Shown here in pieces: positions 23,011-30,975 of a DNA stretch of 31,460 nt; the first letter of the stretch is position 1; each line of letters opens with the position of its first letter. The notes beneath the pieces were generated by a model that saw nothing but the letters and a program-made list of their open reading frames with translations, was not told the DNA's origin and searched no databases. Location of the stretch: NCBI GenBank assembly GCA_038223055.1, contig JBBRHF010000023.1, positions 1-31,460 of the forward strand, written 5' to 3'. The DNA comes from JBBRHF01 sp038223055. GTDB lineage: Bacteria > Actinomycetota > Actinomycetes > JACCUZ01. Both the position numbers and the translations under genes were made by a program.

Positions 23011-24282
23011 GTGGGTCTGGTCGTGCAGAAGTATGGCGGTTCGTCCGTGGCCGACGCCGAGGGCATCAAGCGGGTTGCCCGGCGGATCGTGGAGACCCGC
23101 AAGGGCGGTGACGAGGTCGTTGTCGTCGTCTCCGCGATGGGCGACCACACCGACGAGTTGCGGGACCTGGCCAAGCAGGTGTCCCCGCTGCCGCCCGGGC
23201 GCGAGCTCGACATGCTGCTCACCGCGGGCGAGCGCATCTCGATGGCCCTGGTCGCCATGGCCATCGCCAACCTGGGGCATGAGGCGCGGTCGTTCACCGG
23301 CAGCCAGGCCGGTGTGATCACCACAGCCGTGCACGGCAACGCGCGCATCATCAACATCACGCCAGGCCGCATCCGCAGCGCCCTCGACGACGGGGCCATC
23401 GCCATCGTCGCCGGCTTCCAGGGAGTCTCCCAGGACACCAAGGACATCACCACGCTCGGCCGCGGCGCCTCCGACACGACCGCGGTCGCACTCGCCGCCG
23501 CGCTCGGCGCGAGCGTCTGCGAGATCTACACCGACGTCGACGGAGTCTTCTCCGCCGACCCGCGGTTGGTGCCGACCGCCCGCCAACTGCCCCGCATCAC
23601 CTACGAGGAGATGCTGGAGATGGCGGCCTGCGGCGCGAAGGTCCTCCACCTGCGCTGTGTGGAATACGCCCGGCGCTACGCCATGCCCGTCCACGTTCGC
23701 TCGTCGTTCTCGATGCGCGAGGGCACCTGGGTGACCAACCAGCCCGAAGGAGTCGACCACATGGAGCAGCCGATCATCTCCGGCGTCGCGCACGACCGCA
23801 GTGAGGCCAAGATCACTGTCGTCGGCGTGCCCGACAAGCCCGGGGAGGCAGCCTCGATCTTCCGGGCCGTGGCTGCGGCAGAGATCAACATCGACATGAT
23901 CGTGCAGAACGTCTCCGCGGCCGCCACCGGGCGCACCGACATCTCGTTCACCCTGCCCACGACCGACGGCGAGGCCGGCATGTCCGCGCTCTCCAAGATC
24001 CAGGACGAGGTCGGGTTCGAGAAACTGCTGTACGACGAGCAGGTCGGCAAGGTCTCCCTCGTCGGGGCCGGCATGCGTTCCCACCCCGGGGTCTCGGCGA
24101 CTTTCTTCGGCGCCCTCGCCGACGCCGGGGTCAACATCGAGCTGATCTCGACCTCCGAGATTCGCATCTCGGTGCTCGTGCGCGACGACGACGTCCCGCG
24201 CGCGGTCGCCGCGGTGCACTCGGCGTTCGGCCTCGATTCCGTCGACCTCGAGGCCACCGTCTACGGCGGGACCGGCCGATGA
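23011..24282 (+). CDS. Aspartate kinase
   Basis: 423 residues, GTG start. It phosphorylates aspartate in the first step of Lys/Thr/Met and diaminopimelate synthesis. The kinase domain has VQKYGGSSVADAEG at the start, AGFQGVS, and TTLGRGASDTTAVALAAALG. The C-terminal ~170 residues form two ACT domains (ITVVGVPDKPGEAASIF; KVSLVGAGMRSHPGVSATFF) for feedback control. The asd start overlaps the stop (ATGA). A strong internal site GAAGGAG before ATG 23761 could make a separate regulatory beta subunit, as known for the Corynebacterium and Bacillus enzymes. Confidence 0.96.
   Translation: MGLVVQKYGGSSVADAEGIKRVARRIVETRKGGDEVVVVVSAMGDHTDELRDLAKQVSPLPPGRELDMLLTAGERISMALVAMAIANLGHEARSFTGSQAGVITTAVHGNARIINITPGRIRSALDDGAIAIVAGFQGVSQDTKDITTLGRGASDTTAVALAAALGASVCEIYTDVDGVFSADPRLVPTARQLPRITYEEMLEMAACGAKVLHLRCVEYARRYAMPVHVRSSFSMREGTWVTNQPEGVDHMEQPIISGVAHDRSEAKITVVGVPDKPGEAASIFRAVAAAEINIDMIVQNVSAAATGRTDISFTLPTTDGEAGMSALSKIQDEVGFEKLLYDEQVGKVSLVGAGMRSHPGVSATFFGALADAGVNIELISTSEIRISVLVRDDDVPRAVAAVHSAFGLDSVDLEATVYGGTGR
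23746..23763 (+). promoter_or_regulatory. Internal ribosome site and start for an aspartokinase beta subunit
   Basis: GAAGGAG at 23746-23752 is 8 nt upstream of an in-frame ATG at 23761, which would start a 173-residue ACT-domain protein (MEQPIISGV...). It is one of the strongest Shine-Dalgarno matches in the window despite lying inside a gene. Confidence 0.7.
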
Positions 24283-25412
24283 GTCTGCAGCCGCGCCAGC
24301 CGCGACCCAAGCCCACGCTCGCCGTCGTCGGGGCCACCGGAGCCGTCGGCACCGTGATGCTCGAACTGCTCACCAACCGGGCCGATGTCTGGGGCGAGAT
24401 CCGCCTCGTCGCGTCGCCCCGATCGGCCGGCCGGAGGCTGCGCGTGCGCGGCCGGGAGGTGGATGTCGTCGCGCTGTCCGAGGAATGCTTCGACGGGGTC
24501 GACGTCGCCATGTTCGACGTGCCCGACGAGGTGTCCGCGCACTGGGCGCCGATCGCGGCGGCGCGCGGGGCGGTCGCCGTGGACAACTCCGGCGCGTTCC
24601 GGATGGACCCCGACGTCCCCCTCGTCGTACCCGAGGTCAACGCCGCCGCGGCCCGCAAGCGGCCTAGGGGCATCATCAGCAACCCCAACTGCACGACCCT
24701 GTCGATGATCGTGGCGATCGGGGCGCTGCACGCGGAGTACGGCCTGGCTGAGCTCGTGGTCGCCTCCTACCAGGCGGCGTCCGGAGCCGGCCAGATCGGC
24801 ATCGACACGCTGCGTGACCAGATGGCCAAGGTGGCCGGCGCCTCCGATGCCGGCACGGCGCCCGGTGACATCCGCCGGCTGGTGGGCGACTTCGGACCGT
24901 TCCCGGCGCCGCTGGCCTACAACGTGGTGCCGTGGGCCGGCTCGTTGAAGGGGGACGGCTGGTCCTCGGAGGAGCTCAAGGTCCGCAACGAGAGCCGCAA
25001 GATCCTCGGTCTGCCAGACCTGCGAGTGTCGGCCACCTGCGTTCGGGTTCCGGTGATCACCACACACTCGCTGGCGGTGCACGCCGTGTTCCGCCGCGAG
25101 GTGACCCAGGCCCGAGCCCAGGAAATCCTGCGCGACGCTCCGGGCGTGGTTCTGGTCGACGACCCGGCCGGAGGGGAGTTCCCCACGCCGGCCGACGCCG
25201 TCGGCACCGATCCCACCTGGGCCGGGCGGGTTCGGCGCTCCCTGGACGACCCCCGTGCCCTCGACCTTTTCCTGTGCGGGGACAACCTGCGCAAGGGCGC
25301 GGCGCTGAACACCGCGCAGATCGCCGAGCTGGTCGCGGCGGAGCGACTGGACGTCGAGCCCACCGGTCCCGCCCCCGACCCGTCCCAGCCCGCCCCGCCC
25401 GGCGAGGGATGA
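24279..25412 (+). CDS. asd: Aspartate-semialdehyde dehydrogenase
   Basis: 377 residues. It reduces aspartyl phosphate with NADPH. The Rossmann start is AVVGATGAVGTVMLELL, the catalytic Cys is C138 in SNPNCTTLSM, and the active-site His is H263 in VPVITTHSLAVH (most homologues read GHS; here Thr replaces Gly). The middle segment YQAASGAGQIGIDTL is typical. Length is slightly above the usual 340-350 because of a Pro-rich tail (GPAPDPSQPAPPGEG). ATG 24279 overlaps the aspartokinase stop and the dedA start overlaps its own stop, so all three are likely coupled. Confidence 0.96.
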   Translation: MSLQPRQPRPKPTLAVVGATGAVGTVMLELLTNRADVWGEIRLVASPRSAGRRLRVRGREVDVVALSEECFDGVDVAMFDVPDEVSAHWAPIAAARGAVAVDNSGAFRMDPDVPLVVPEVNAAAARKRPRGIISNPNCTTLSMIVAIGALHAEYGLAELVVASYQAASGAGQIGIDTLRDQMAKVAGASDAGTAPGDIRRLVGDFGPFPAPLAYNVVPWAGSLKGDGWSSEELKVRNESRKILGLPDLRVSATCVRVPVITTHSLAVHAVFRREVTQARAQEILRDAPGVVLVDDPAGGEFPTPADAVGTDPTWAGRVRRSLDDPRALDLFLCGDNLRKGAALNTAQIAELVAAERLDVEPTGPAPDPSQPAPPGEG

Positions 25413-26017
25413 CCGGGCTCGTCGAGCCGCTGCTGCAGCTGTCGGCCGCGGTGGCCTATCCGGTCATCTTCCTGCTCGTCTTCGCCGAAGCCGCCGTCTT
25501 TGTCGGCTTCGTGCTGCCCGGCGAGACGGCGGTGCTGCTGGGTGGGGTCCTCGCCGCCAACCACCGCCTGTCCCTGACCGCGCTGCTCGTGCTGGTGGTG
25601 GTCGCTGCCGTGCTCGGCGACAGCGTGGGCTACGAGGTGGGCCGCGTCTTCGGCCCGCGCCTGCTCCGGACCCGGTTCCTGCGCCGGCTGGCAGGCCGGC
25701 TGGAGGGCGCCCAACGGCTGTTGCGCGAACGTGGCGGCATGGCGGTGTTCCTGGGTCGGTTCACGGCCTTCCTGCGCGCGGCGATGCCCGGCCTGGCCGG
25801 CTTGAGCCGGATGCCCTATCCCCGCTTCCTGCTCTTCAATGCCTTCGGCGGCCTTGTGTGGGGGGTCGGCGTGGTCCTGCTCGGCTACTTCGCCGGAAAC
25901 TCCTACTCCCGCGTCGAGAAGATCCTCGGGCGGGGCAGTGCCGCGCTGCTCGCGTTGCTCGTCCTCGGGGGTGTGGTGGCCTGGCACGTGCATCGTCGCC
26001 GGGATCGCGTGACCTGA
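25409..26017 (+). CDS. DedA-family membrane protein
   Basis: 202 residues with about four to five hydrophobic segments (LSAAVAYPVIFLLVFAEAAV; LTALLVLVVVAAVLGDSVGY; and C-terminal LLALLVLGGVVAW). The DedA motifs GFVLPGETAVLLGG, GYEVGR and GRFTAFLRAAMPGLAG are present. DedA proteins act in lipid carrier or phospholipid flipping and membrane homeostasis. ATG 25409 overlaps the asd stop. A strong hairpin follows 54 bp after the stop. Confidence 0.93.
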   Translation: MTGLVEPLLQLSAAVAYPVIFLLVFAEAAVFVGFVLPGETAVLLGGVLAANHRLSLTALLVLVVVAAVLGDSVGYEVGRVFGPRLLRTRFLRRLAGRLEGAQRLLRERGGMAVFLGRFTAFLRAAMPGLAGLSRMPYPRFLLFNAFGGLVWGVGVVLLGYFAGNSYSRVEKILGRGSAALLALLVLGGVVAWHVHRRRDRVT

Positions 26018-26070
26018 CGGCCCTGACCTGGTTCGGGCCGCTCGACTGGTCCATGAAGGGAAGGCGTCGT

Positions 26071-26109
26071 GGAGGGGAATCGTGCGTGTCTTGCTCACGA
26101 TTCCCCTCC
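26071..26109 (+). terminator. Perfect 14-bp inverted repeat downstream of dedA
   Basis: GGAGGGGAATCGTG (26071-26084), an 11-base loop, and CACGATTCCCCTCC (26096-26109) form a perfect long stem. There is no U tract. It is a good candidate terminator for the lysC-asd-dedA unit, though a regulatory or mobile-element role is possible. Confidence 0.6.
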
Positions 26110-26233
26110 CGACACCCCAACGGCTTGGATCGGCAGGCGATCGACCTGGCCGAGTCGAGGGGGGTGGACCTGGGGTGGACCACTGTCGTCGACACCGCAA
26201 CCGGCTCGGATGCACCTTCACAACTCCGGAACA

Positions 26234-26262
26234 TATTTAGGGTTATGCTCTAACCCTAAATA
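26234..26262 (+). promoter_or_regulatory. AT-rich perfect palindrome, probable operator of the Fic gene
   Basis: TATTTAGGGTTA (26234-26245), spacer TGCTC, TAACCCTAAATA (26251-26262). It is strikingly AT-rich for this genome and ends 10 bp before the GTG at 26273, overlapping the AGGGG ribosome site side. TATGCT at 26244-26249 could be a -10 within it. A dimeric repressor site is the simplest reading; an RNA hairpin blocking translation is an alternative. Confidence 0.6.
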
Positions 26263-26272
26263 AGGGGTCGGT

Positions 26273-27523
26273 GTGGGCAGGTACGTCGAGCAGGTGTGGC
26301 CGGGCAATCCGTCCGGTGCCACGCGCTCCGAACGCGCCCCGTGCCGGTTCCGAGCCTATGTCCCGGACCCGCTCGTGGGCGCGGAGGTGGGGCTGCCGGC
26401 AGCGGCGGCCGCGGACCTCGTCGACGTCGAGCAGATGGTCCGCCGGCTCAACTCCGACCACCCCGGTCTGGCTAACCTCGAACCCCTCGCGCGGTTCCTG
26501 TTGCGGGCCGAGGCGGTGGCGAGCTCGAACATCGAGGGCCTGCGGATGAACGTGCGGTGCTTGGCCCGCAGCGAGGCGGCGCAGCGCGAAGGGCTCGAGG
26601 TGAGCGACGCGACCGCCCGAGCGGTCCTGGGCAACATCCGCGCCCTCGACGAAGCCCTCGAGCTCGCCACAGACCCGACCCGGGTGGTGGGCGTCGAGGA
26701 CCTCACCGCCATCCATCGGGCGCTGCTGGCCGGCACCCGGGAGGAGCCGTGGGCCGGTGTGGTGCGCACCGAGCAGAACTGGATCGGCGGGGTGAACCCA
26801 TGCGCGGCCGCGTTCGTTCCCCCGCCAGCCGAGCATGTCGAGGACTTGCTTCGCGACCTCGCCGCCTACCTCTCTGGCGACGAGCACCCGGCACTGCTGC
26901 AGGCGGCGCTCGCGCACGCGCAGTTCGAGACGATCCACCCGTTCGCCGACGGCAACGGCCGCAGCGGGCGCGCCCTCATCCAGCTGGTCCTGCGCCGTCG
27001 AGGCGTGGCCACGCGGGTGATCCCACCGGTCAGCCTGGTCCTGGCCACCCGGGCCAACGACTACGTCGCGGCCCTCGACGCGATCCGCGCCGAGAGCGAC
27101 ACCACTCCTGGTCTCTTGCGCTGGGTGGAGCTCTTCCTGTCCGCGACAGGTCGGGCCTGCCATGACGCGGACGGCTTCTCCCGCGACCTCGCACAGCTCG
27201 AAACTGACAGCAGGCAACGTCTCGGTCGAGTACGAGCGAACTCAGCCGTTGACCTGCTCGTGAGCGCGCTGCCGGCACTGCCGGTCTTCTCGGTGACCAC
27301 GGCCGCCGCACACATCGGCCGTTCCTTCCCGGTCACCGCAGACGCCGTCGAGCGGCTACGCGCGGCGAACGTCGTGAAGCAGGTGACGCTCGGGAGGCGC
27401 AATCGCGCCTTCGAAGCGGTCGGGCTCTTCGAGGCTTTCACCGGGTTCGAGCGAGTCCTCGCGAGCCCCGACGCGGACACTCAACTGTCGCCCCCGGCCC
27501 GGCCGGTACCCGCACGTCCGTAA
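26273..27523 (+). CDS. Fic-family AMP transferase with N-terminal inhibitory motif and wHTH
   Basis: 416 residues, GTG 26273 with AGGGG upstream. The Fic core motif HPFADGNGRSGR begins at H222, the catalytic His. The N-terminal SSNIEG (S84-G89, inhibitory Glu E88) marks class II autoinhibition. The C-terminal region (about 325-400) reads as a winged helix (VDLLVSALPALPVFSVTTAA, then TADAVERLRAANVVKQV), so the protein may bind DNA. Fic enzymes usually transfer AMP from ATP to a Ser/Thr/Tyr of a target protein. It sits alone in the accessory island beside tRNA-Pro, behind an AT-rich palindrome, and may autoregulate. No antitoxin gene is adjacent; inhibition in cis is expected. Confidence 0.92.
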   Translation: MGRYVEQVWPGNPSGATRSERAPCRFRAYVPDPLVGAEVGLPAAAAADLVDVEQMVRRLNSDHPGLANLEPLARFLLRAEAVASSNIEGLRMNVRCLARSEAAQREGLEVSDATARAVLGNIRALDEALELATDPTRVVGVEDLTAIHRALLAGTREEPWAGVVRTEQNWIGGVNPCAAAFVPPPAEHVEDLLRDLAAYLSGDEHPALLQAALAHAQFETIHPFADGNGRSGRALIQLVLRRRGVATRVIPPVSLVLATRANDYVAALDAIRAESDTTPGLLRWVELFLSATGRACHDADGFSRDLAQLETDSRQRLGRVRANSAVDLLVSALPALPVFSVTTAAAHIGRSFPVTADAVERLRAANVVKQVTLGRRNRAFEAVGLFEAFTGFERVLASPDADTQLSPPARPVPARP

Positions 27524-27787
27524 ACGCGCGCAAGCGCAAGGGAAACGCGCCGATGGCCGACCGGAGCGACGAACACTCACTGCCGGATCGTCACCCACGA
27601 GGGCGAGCTCTATCGGCCCTTTCGCGTTCACTCGGCGTCAGGCGAGGCCGCCCGCCGCCCACCAGGTGGACTCACCCGCGACCGCAAGAAGGATCGAGTC
27701 CACTTGTGGACAGGACGTCTGCTTGGGCGTGTCTAGTTTGCAGAGCGTTACGAGGTTCCCGGCTTCCAGGGACGGTGCGTCACGGGG
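27524..27787. other. Non-coding stretch in the degraded island
   Basis: I see no gene here. There is an 8-bp inverted repeat, GTGGACTC at 27666-27673 and GAGTCCAC at 27695-27702. The open frames that cross it have poor composition and no recognisable motif. Confidence 0.4.
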
Positions 27788-27912
27788 CGTGTCTTCGCGA
27801 CCCGCGCCGAAGCCGGCCACGAGGTCGTCAAGTGGATCTACTAGTACAACACGTCGGGACTTCGCTCGACCCTCGACAACGTCGCTCCCCTCGAGTGGAA
27901 GCACCGGTTCAT
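27788..27912 (+). pseudogene. C-terminal scrap of an IS3-family transposase (OrfB)
   Basis: One frame reads RVFATRAEAGHEVVKWIY, a TAG stop at 27842-27844, then YNTSGLRSTLDNVAPLEWKH. This is the tail of IS3-family OrfB (usual pattern: WI.YYN..R.HS.LG...P..WE) with an amber in place of Tyr. Only about 40 residues survive and no terminal inverted repeats are seen. It marks an old insertion. Confidence 0.75.
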
Positions 27913-28080
27913 GCGATCGGAACGAGGCACGTTCGAATTGGAGAGGGCTTGCGAGATGGTGTCCGCTTGTGCGGCCTGCTGGAAACACCCTCGGGACCGA
28001 CAGCGAGCAGGTTGTGCTCTTCACTCAGACCCCCCGATCAACCGAGGAAGGTGCAGCGTCAGGTGGCTTTGGCGTTGGGA
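27913..28080. other. Unassigned stretch between transposase and regulator scraps
   Basis: No recognisable gene. It may contain the right end of the lost insertion sequence, but I find no clear terminal repeat. Confidence 0.3.
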
Positions 28081-28269
28081 TCAGCCGGCGAACCAGCCGG
28101 AGGTGGCGATGTCGGTGCCCATGCGGGGCACGTATTGGTCGAAGAAGACTGCTGAGATCAGTTCGCGTCGGCTGCGAACTCCGGCCTTTTCGAAGATCGC
28201 TTTGAGGTGGTCCTGAACTGTGTAGGTCGACATGTGCAGCGTAGAGGCGATTTCCTGGTCAACGCCCTG
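28081..28269 (-). pseudogene. C-terminal HTH fragment of a LuxR-type regulator
   Basis: The minus strand from about 28269 to a TGA at 28081-28083 encodes QGVDQEIASTLHMSTYTVQD, then HLKAIFEKAGVRSRREL and VFFDQYVPRMG. The EIA...S.YTVQDHLK pattern is the recognition helix of LuxR-type DNA-binding domains. The rest of the gene is missing: upstream sequence switches at about 28267-28270 into an integrase reading frame on the opposite strand. It was probably truncated by arrival or rearrangement of the integrase. Confidence 0.82.
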
Positions 28270-29083
28270 TACTCAGAGCAGCTCGCCGGCGAGAACCGGC
28301 GGGCGCTCTCGGCACGGACCGTGTCCTACATCCACACCATCCTGCACCGAGCATTCCGTGATGCCGTCCGCTGGACCCTGCGCATCCGCAAACCCTGCGA
28401 CCTCGCCGATCCGCCACGCGCGCGCCCTGCCGAGCAGGTCCGAGAGCGCACATGGACTAGCGCCGACGTCGCGCGCTTTCTGCGGCTCACCGCTGCGAGC
28501 CGCTACTCGGCGCTGTGGCGGCTGATCGCCACCACCGGCATGCGACGAGGCGAAGCTCTCGGGCTGAGCTGGGACGACGTCGACCTCTCAGCGGGTCGAC
28601 TGTCGATCAACCGGACGCTCGTCCAGTCCCACGACTACGCAAGCGGCGACACCGGGCTCAGTTGGGGAACGCCCAAGACGGCCCGCGGCCGCCGCGCGAT
28701 CTCGCTGGATCCCGACACCGTCGCAGCTCTCCGCGCGCACCGGAAGTCGCAGCTGGCCGAGCGGCTGAGGGCCGGCGACGACTACTCCGTCAACGATCTC
28801 GTGTTCTGCACCGGTGGTGGCGAGCCGCTACACCCCAAGGTCGCCTCGAACCTGTTCCGGCAAGGCCGTGATCCAGCACGACATGCCGAGGCTCTCGGTG
28901 CACGGACTCCGTCACACGTGGGCCACGCTGGCTCGCCAGGCGGGAGTCCACCCCAAGATTGTCCAGGAGCGGCTCGGCCACTCCACCATCGCGATCACGC
29001 TCGACATCTACAGCCATGTGAACCCTGCGATGGACGCCGAAGCCGCCAACACCGTGGCCGCTCTCATTCGAGAGCAGAACTGA
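28267..29083 (+). pseudogene. Tyrosine integrase, 5'-truncated and frameshifted
   Basis: A phage- or ICE-type integrase. Frame 1 (to about 28860) begins inside the core-binding domain (LYSEQLAGENRRAL, SYIHTILHRAFRDAVRW) and holds the first catalytic Arg in TTGMRRGEALGLSWDD and GTPKTARGRRAISLD. A frameshift near 28858-28865 moves to frame 2 (KAVIQHDMPRLSVHGLRHTW), with LRHTWATLARQAGVHP, ERLGHSTIAITLDIYSHV (nucleophile Tyr in DIYSH) and stop at 29081-29083. All catalytic residues survive but in two frames, and the N-terminal arm-binding domain is lost. The 3' end lies 119 bp from the tRNA-Pro 3' end, the classic attachment layout. Confidence 0.88.
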
Positions 29084-29163
29084 ACCGTCCATGCAGAGCT
29101 GTCGCGCAGTTCCTGTGACCACTTCTGTGACCAGCGGGCCGTTTTGGCCCCGAATTACACCAA

Positions 29164-29192
29164 CCGGTGCCTCTGACCTGCAGAGACACCGG
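29164..29192 (+). terminator. Imperfect hairpin downstream of the integrase
   Basis: CCGGTG-C-CTCTG, loop ACCTG, CAGAG-A-CACCGG: two stems separated by one mismatch. It may end integrase transcription or be part of the attachment region. Confidence 0.4.
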
Positions 29193-29202
29193 CTGGATTG
29201 TG

Positions 29203-29279
<77 letters not shown>

Positions 29280-29347
29280 GAGCCCGGCGAGTCTAGCCGA
29301 CCCGTGGCGGTCGCCGCACCGCACGCTACGGGCGCAGCGATCAGGCA

Positions 29348-29439
29348 CCCGGGCGCAGCCACCAGTGTCACCCGGGCGCAGCCGCCAGTGTCACCCGGGC
29401 GCAGCCGCCAGTGTCACCCGGGCGCAGCCACCAGTGTCA
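29348..29439 (-). repeat. 23-bp tandem repeat (4 units) at the metallophosphoesterase 3' end
   Basis: CCCGGGCGCAGCCACCAGTG followed by TCA, at 29348-29370, 29371-29393, 29394-29416 and 29417-29439, with single A/G variation. The unit at 29417-29439 encodes the last residues (LVAAPG) of the gene, and the stop lies at the edge of the next unit, so the gene end was duplicated downstream three times. Confidence 0.93.
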
Positions 29440-30340
29440 GCAGCGTGGCCTCCGGCGGGCAGGCGAACCGCACCGGCGCGTACGGCGATGTACCCAACCC
29501 CGCCGAGACGTGCAGCAGGGCCCGCCGACCGGAGCCGTCGCGCAGCTCGTGTGTCGACAGCCCCTTGGCCGCCCGGCGTGGGAGGTCGCAGTTGGTGACC
29601 AGCGCCCCGACCCCCGGCAGGCACAATTGGCCGCCGTGGGTGTGCCCGGCGACGATCAACCCGAACCCGTCGGCGGTCATCGGATCGAGCACGCGCCGGT
29701 AGGGAGCGTGGGTGACCGCGAGGCTGAGGTCGGCTCCCGGGTCGGCGGGCCCGGCCACGTCGCCGTAGCGGTCGCGCCGCAGGTGCGCGTCGTTGGTGCC
29801 GACCACCTCGATCTCGCGGTGATCGACCTTGAGCCGGCCGCGGACGTTGTCGAGGTCGAGCCACCCGGCGCCGGTCAGCCCGTCCCGAAGGTCGCGCCAC
29901 GGCAGTTGCGGGCCGTGGATCGGCTGGCCGCCGCCCCGGGGCAGCAGGTAGCGCGCCGGGTTCTTCGCAGTCGGCGCGTAGTAGTCGTTGGACCCAAACA
30001 CGAACAGGCCCGGTCGCTCCAGCAGCGGCCCGAGGGCCTCCAGCACCAAGGGCACCGCGTCGACATGGGACAAGTGGTCGCCGGTGCTAACGACCAGGTC
30101 GGGCTGCAGCCCGGCCAGCCTGCGCACCCAGGCGATCTTGCGGCGCTGGCCCGGACTCAGGTGCAGGTCGGACAGGTGCAGCACCCGAAGTGGGCCCGAG
30201 CCCGGCTTGAGAACCGGCACCTCGACCCTGCGCAGCCGGAAGGAGCGGACCTCGTAGCCGCCGGCGTAGACCAGCCCGGCCACCCCGGCGCCGGCGACGG
30301 CGAGGGGCCACCAGCTCTGGCTGGGGAGGGAGTGGACCAT
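29414..30340 (-). CDS. Membrane-anchored metallophosphoesterase
   Basis: 308 residues. An N-terminal hydrophobic segment (about 12-27) anchors it. Metal-binding motifs appear in order: LSDLHLS (DxH), STGDHLSH (GD), GSNDYY in the GNHD position (Ser for His-side residues is seen in some actinobacterial homologues), VTHAPY, and AGHTHGG. This is the YkuE/YaeI-type calcineurin-like phosphoesterase fold, which cleaves phosphodiesters such as UDP-diacylglucosamine or cell-wall precursors; the substrate here is unknown. Divergent from the yqeY-like gene with 26 bp between starts. Confidence 0.9.
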   Translation of the reverse strand: MVHSLPSQSWWPLAVAGAGVAGLVYAGGYEVRSFRLRRVEVPVLKPGSGPLRVLHLSDLHLSPGQRRKIAWVRRLAGLQPDLVVSTGDHLSHVDAVPLVLEALGPLLERPGLFVFGSNDYYAPTAKNPARYLLPRGGGQPIHGPQLPWRDLRDGLTGAGWLDLDNVRGRLKVDHREIEVVGTNDAHLRRDRYGDVAGPADPGADLSLAVTHAPYRRVLDPMTADGFGLIVAGHTHGGQLCLPGVGALVTNCDLPRRAAKGLSTHELRDGSGRRALLHVSAGLGTSPYAPVRFACPPEATLLTLVAAPG

Positions 30341-30366
30341 CGCCCCATGGTGTCAGACTGCCCAGC

Positions 30367-30822
30367 ATGTCCGATCTCAAGGCTGCTCTGCGCGCCGACC
30401 TGACCACCGCCATGAAAGCCCGCGACGAACTGCGTACGGCGACGCTGCGCATGGTGCTCACCGCGGTGAGAACTGCGGAGGTGGCCGGCAAGGCGGCGCG
30501 CGAGTTGTCCGACGAGGAGGTGGTGACCGTTCTGGCGCGCGAGGCGAAGCAGCGACGCGAGTCGGCCGAGGCGTTCGACCAGGCGGGGCGCCCCGAGCTC
30601 TCGGCGCGCGAGCGGGCGGAGGGGGAGGTCATCGCGACCTACCTGCCGGCCCCGCTGGGCGACGACGAGCTGCGGGAGTTGGTGACGGCCGCGGTGGCGG
30701 CGACCGGTGCGGCCGGGCCAAGGGCGATGGGGCAGGTCATGAAGGTGGTGTCGCCTCAGGTTGCCGGTCGCGCGGAGGGCGGTCGCGTGGCAGCCGAGGT
30801 ACGTCGCCAGCTCGCCGGCTGA
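30367..30822 (+). CDS. GatB/YqeY domain protein
   Basis: 151 residues, ATG 30367. LKAALRADLTTAMKARDELR, then TLRMVLTAVRTAEV, VVTVLAREAKQRRESAEAFD, EVIATYLPAPLGDDELRELV and GQVMKVVSPQVAGRAEGG are the standard blocks of the YqeY family, which shares the tail domain of the GatB amidotransferase subunit. It probably binds tRNA or RNA; its role is not settled. The length is typical. A 15-bp minisatellite follows 8 bp after the stop. Confidence 0.93.
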   Translation: MSDLKAALRADLTTAMKARDELRTATLRMVLTAVRTAEVAGKAARELSDEEVVTVLAREAKQRRESAEAFDQAGRPELSARERAEGEVIATYLPAPLGDDELRELVTAAVAATGAAGPRAMGQVMKVVSPQVAGRAEGGRVAAEVRRQLAG

Positions 30823-30830
30823 GCGCGGGG

Positions 30831-30935
30831 ACGCCGACCAGGGGGACGCCGACCAGGGGGACGCCGACCAGGGGGACACTGATCGGGGGGACGCCGACCA
30901 GGGGGCACCAACCGGGGGGGCACCAACCGGGAGGC
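30831..30935. repeat. 15-bp minisatellite after the yqeY-like gene (about 7 units)
   Basis: ACGCCGACCAGGGGG at 30831-30845, 30846-30860, 30861-30875 and 30891-30905, with diverged units at 30876, 30906 and 30921. It lies in the 143-bp convergent gap before the penicillin-binding protein stop. Units share GACCAGGG with the repeat in the ABC transporter N-terminus (GATCAGGG). Confidence 0.9.
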
Positions 30936-30954
30936 GGCGGCGTCGTCGTACGTT

Positions 30955-30975
30955 CCCGGGCTTGCTCAGCCCGGG
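30955..30975 (-). terminator. 8-bp hairpin spanning the penicillin-binding protein stop
   Basis: CCCGGGCT-TGCTC-AGCCCGGG; the stop codon (30966-30968) lies in the loop and stem. No U tract on either strand, so termination is only likely. Confidence 0.4.

Noticed and set aside
22501..24219. 572-residue minus-strand frame opposite aspartokinase
   Set aside because: Antisense shadow, Asp/His/Gly-rich, no domain.
26234..26262. TTAGGG/CCCTAA resembling telomere repeats
   Set aside because: Only one inverted pair is present; it is a palindrome upstream of a gene, not a repeat array.
29348..29439. Possible CRISPR array
   Set aside because: Units are directly adjacent without spacers; it is a tandem duplication of a gene end.
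30831..30935. Possible CRISPR or protein-coding repeat after the yqeY-like gene
   Set aside because: Head-to-tail 15-bp units without spacers. Frames across it have no ribosome site or domain.
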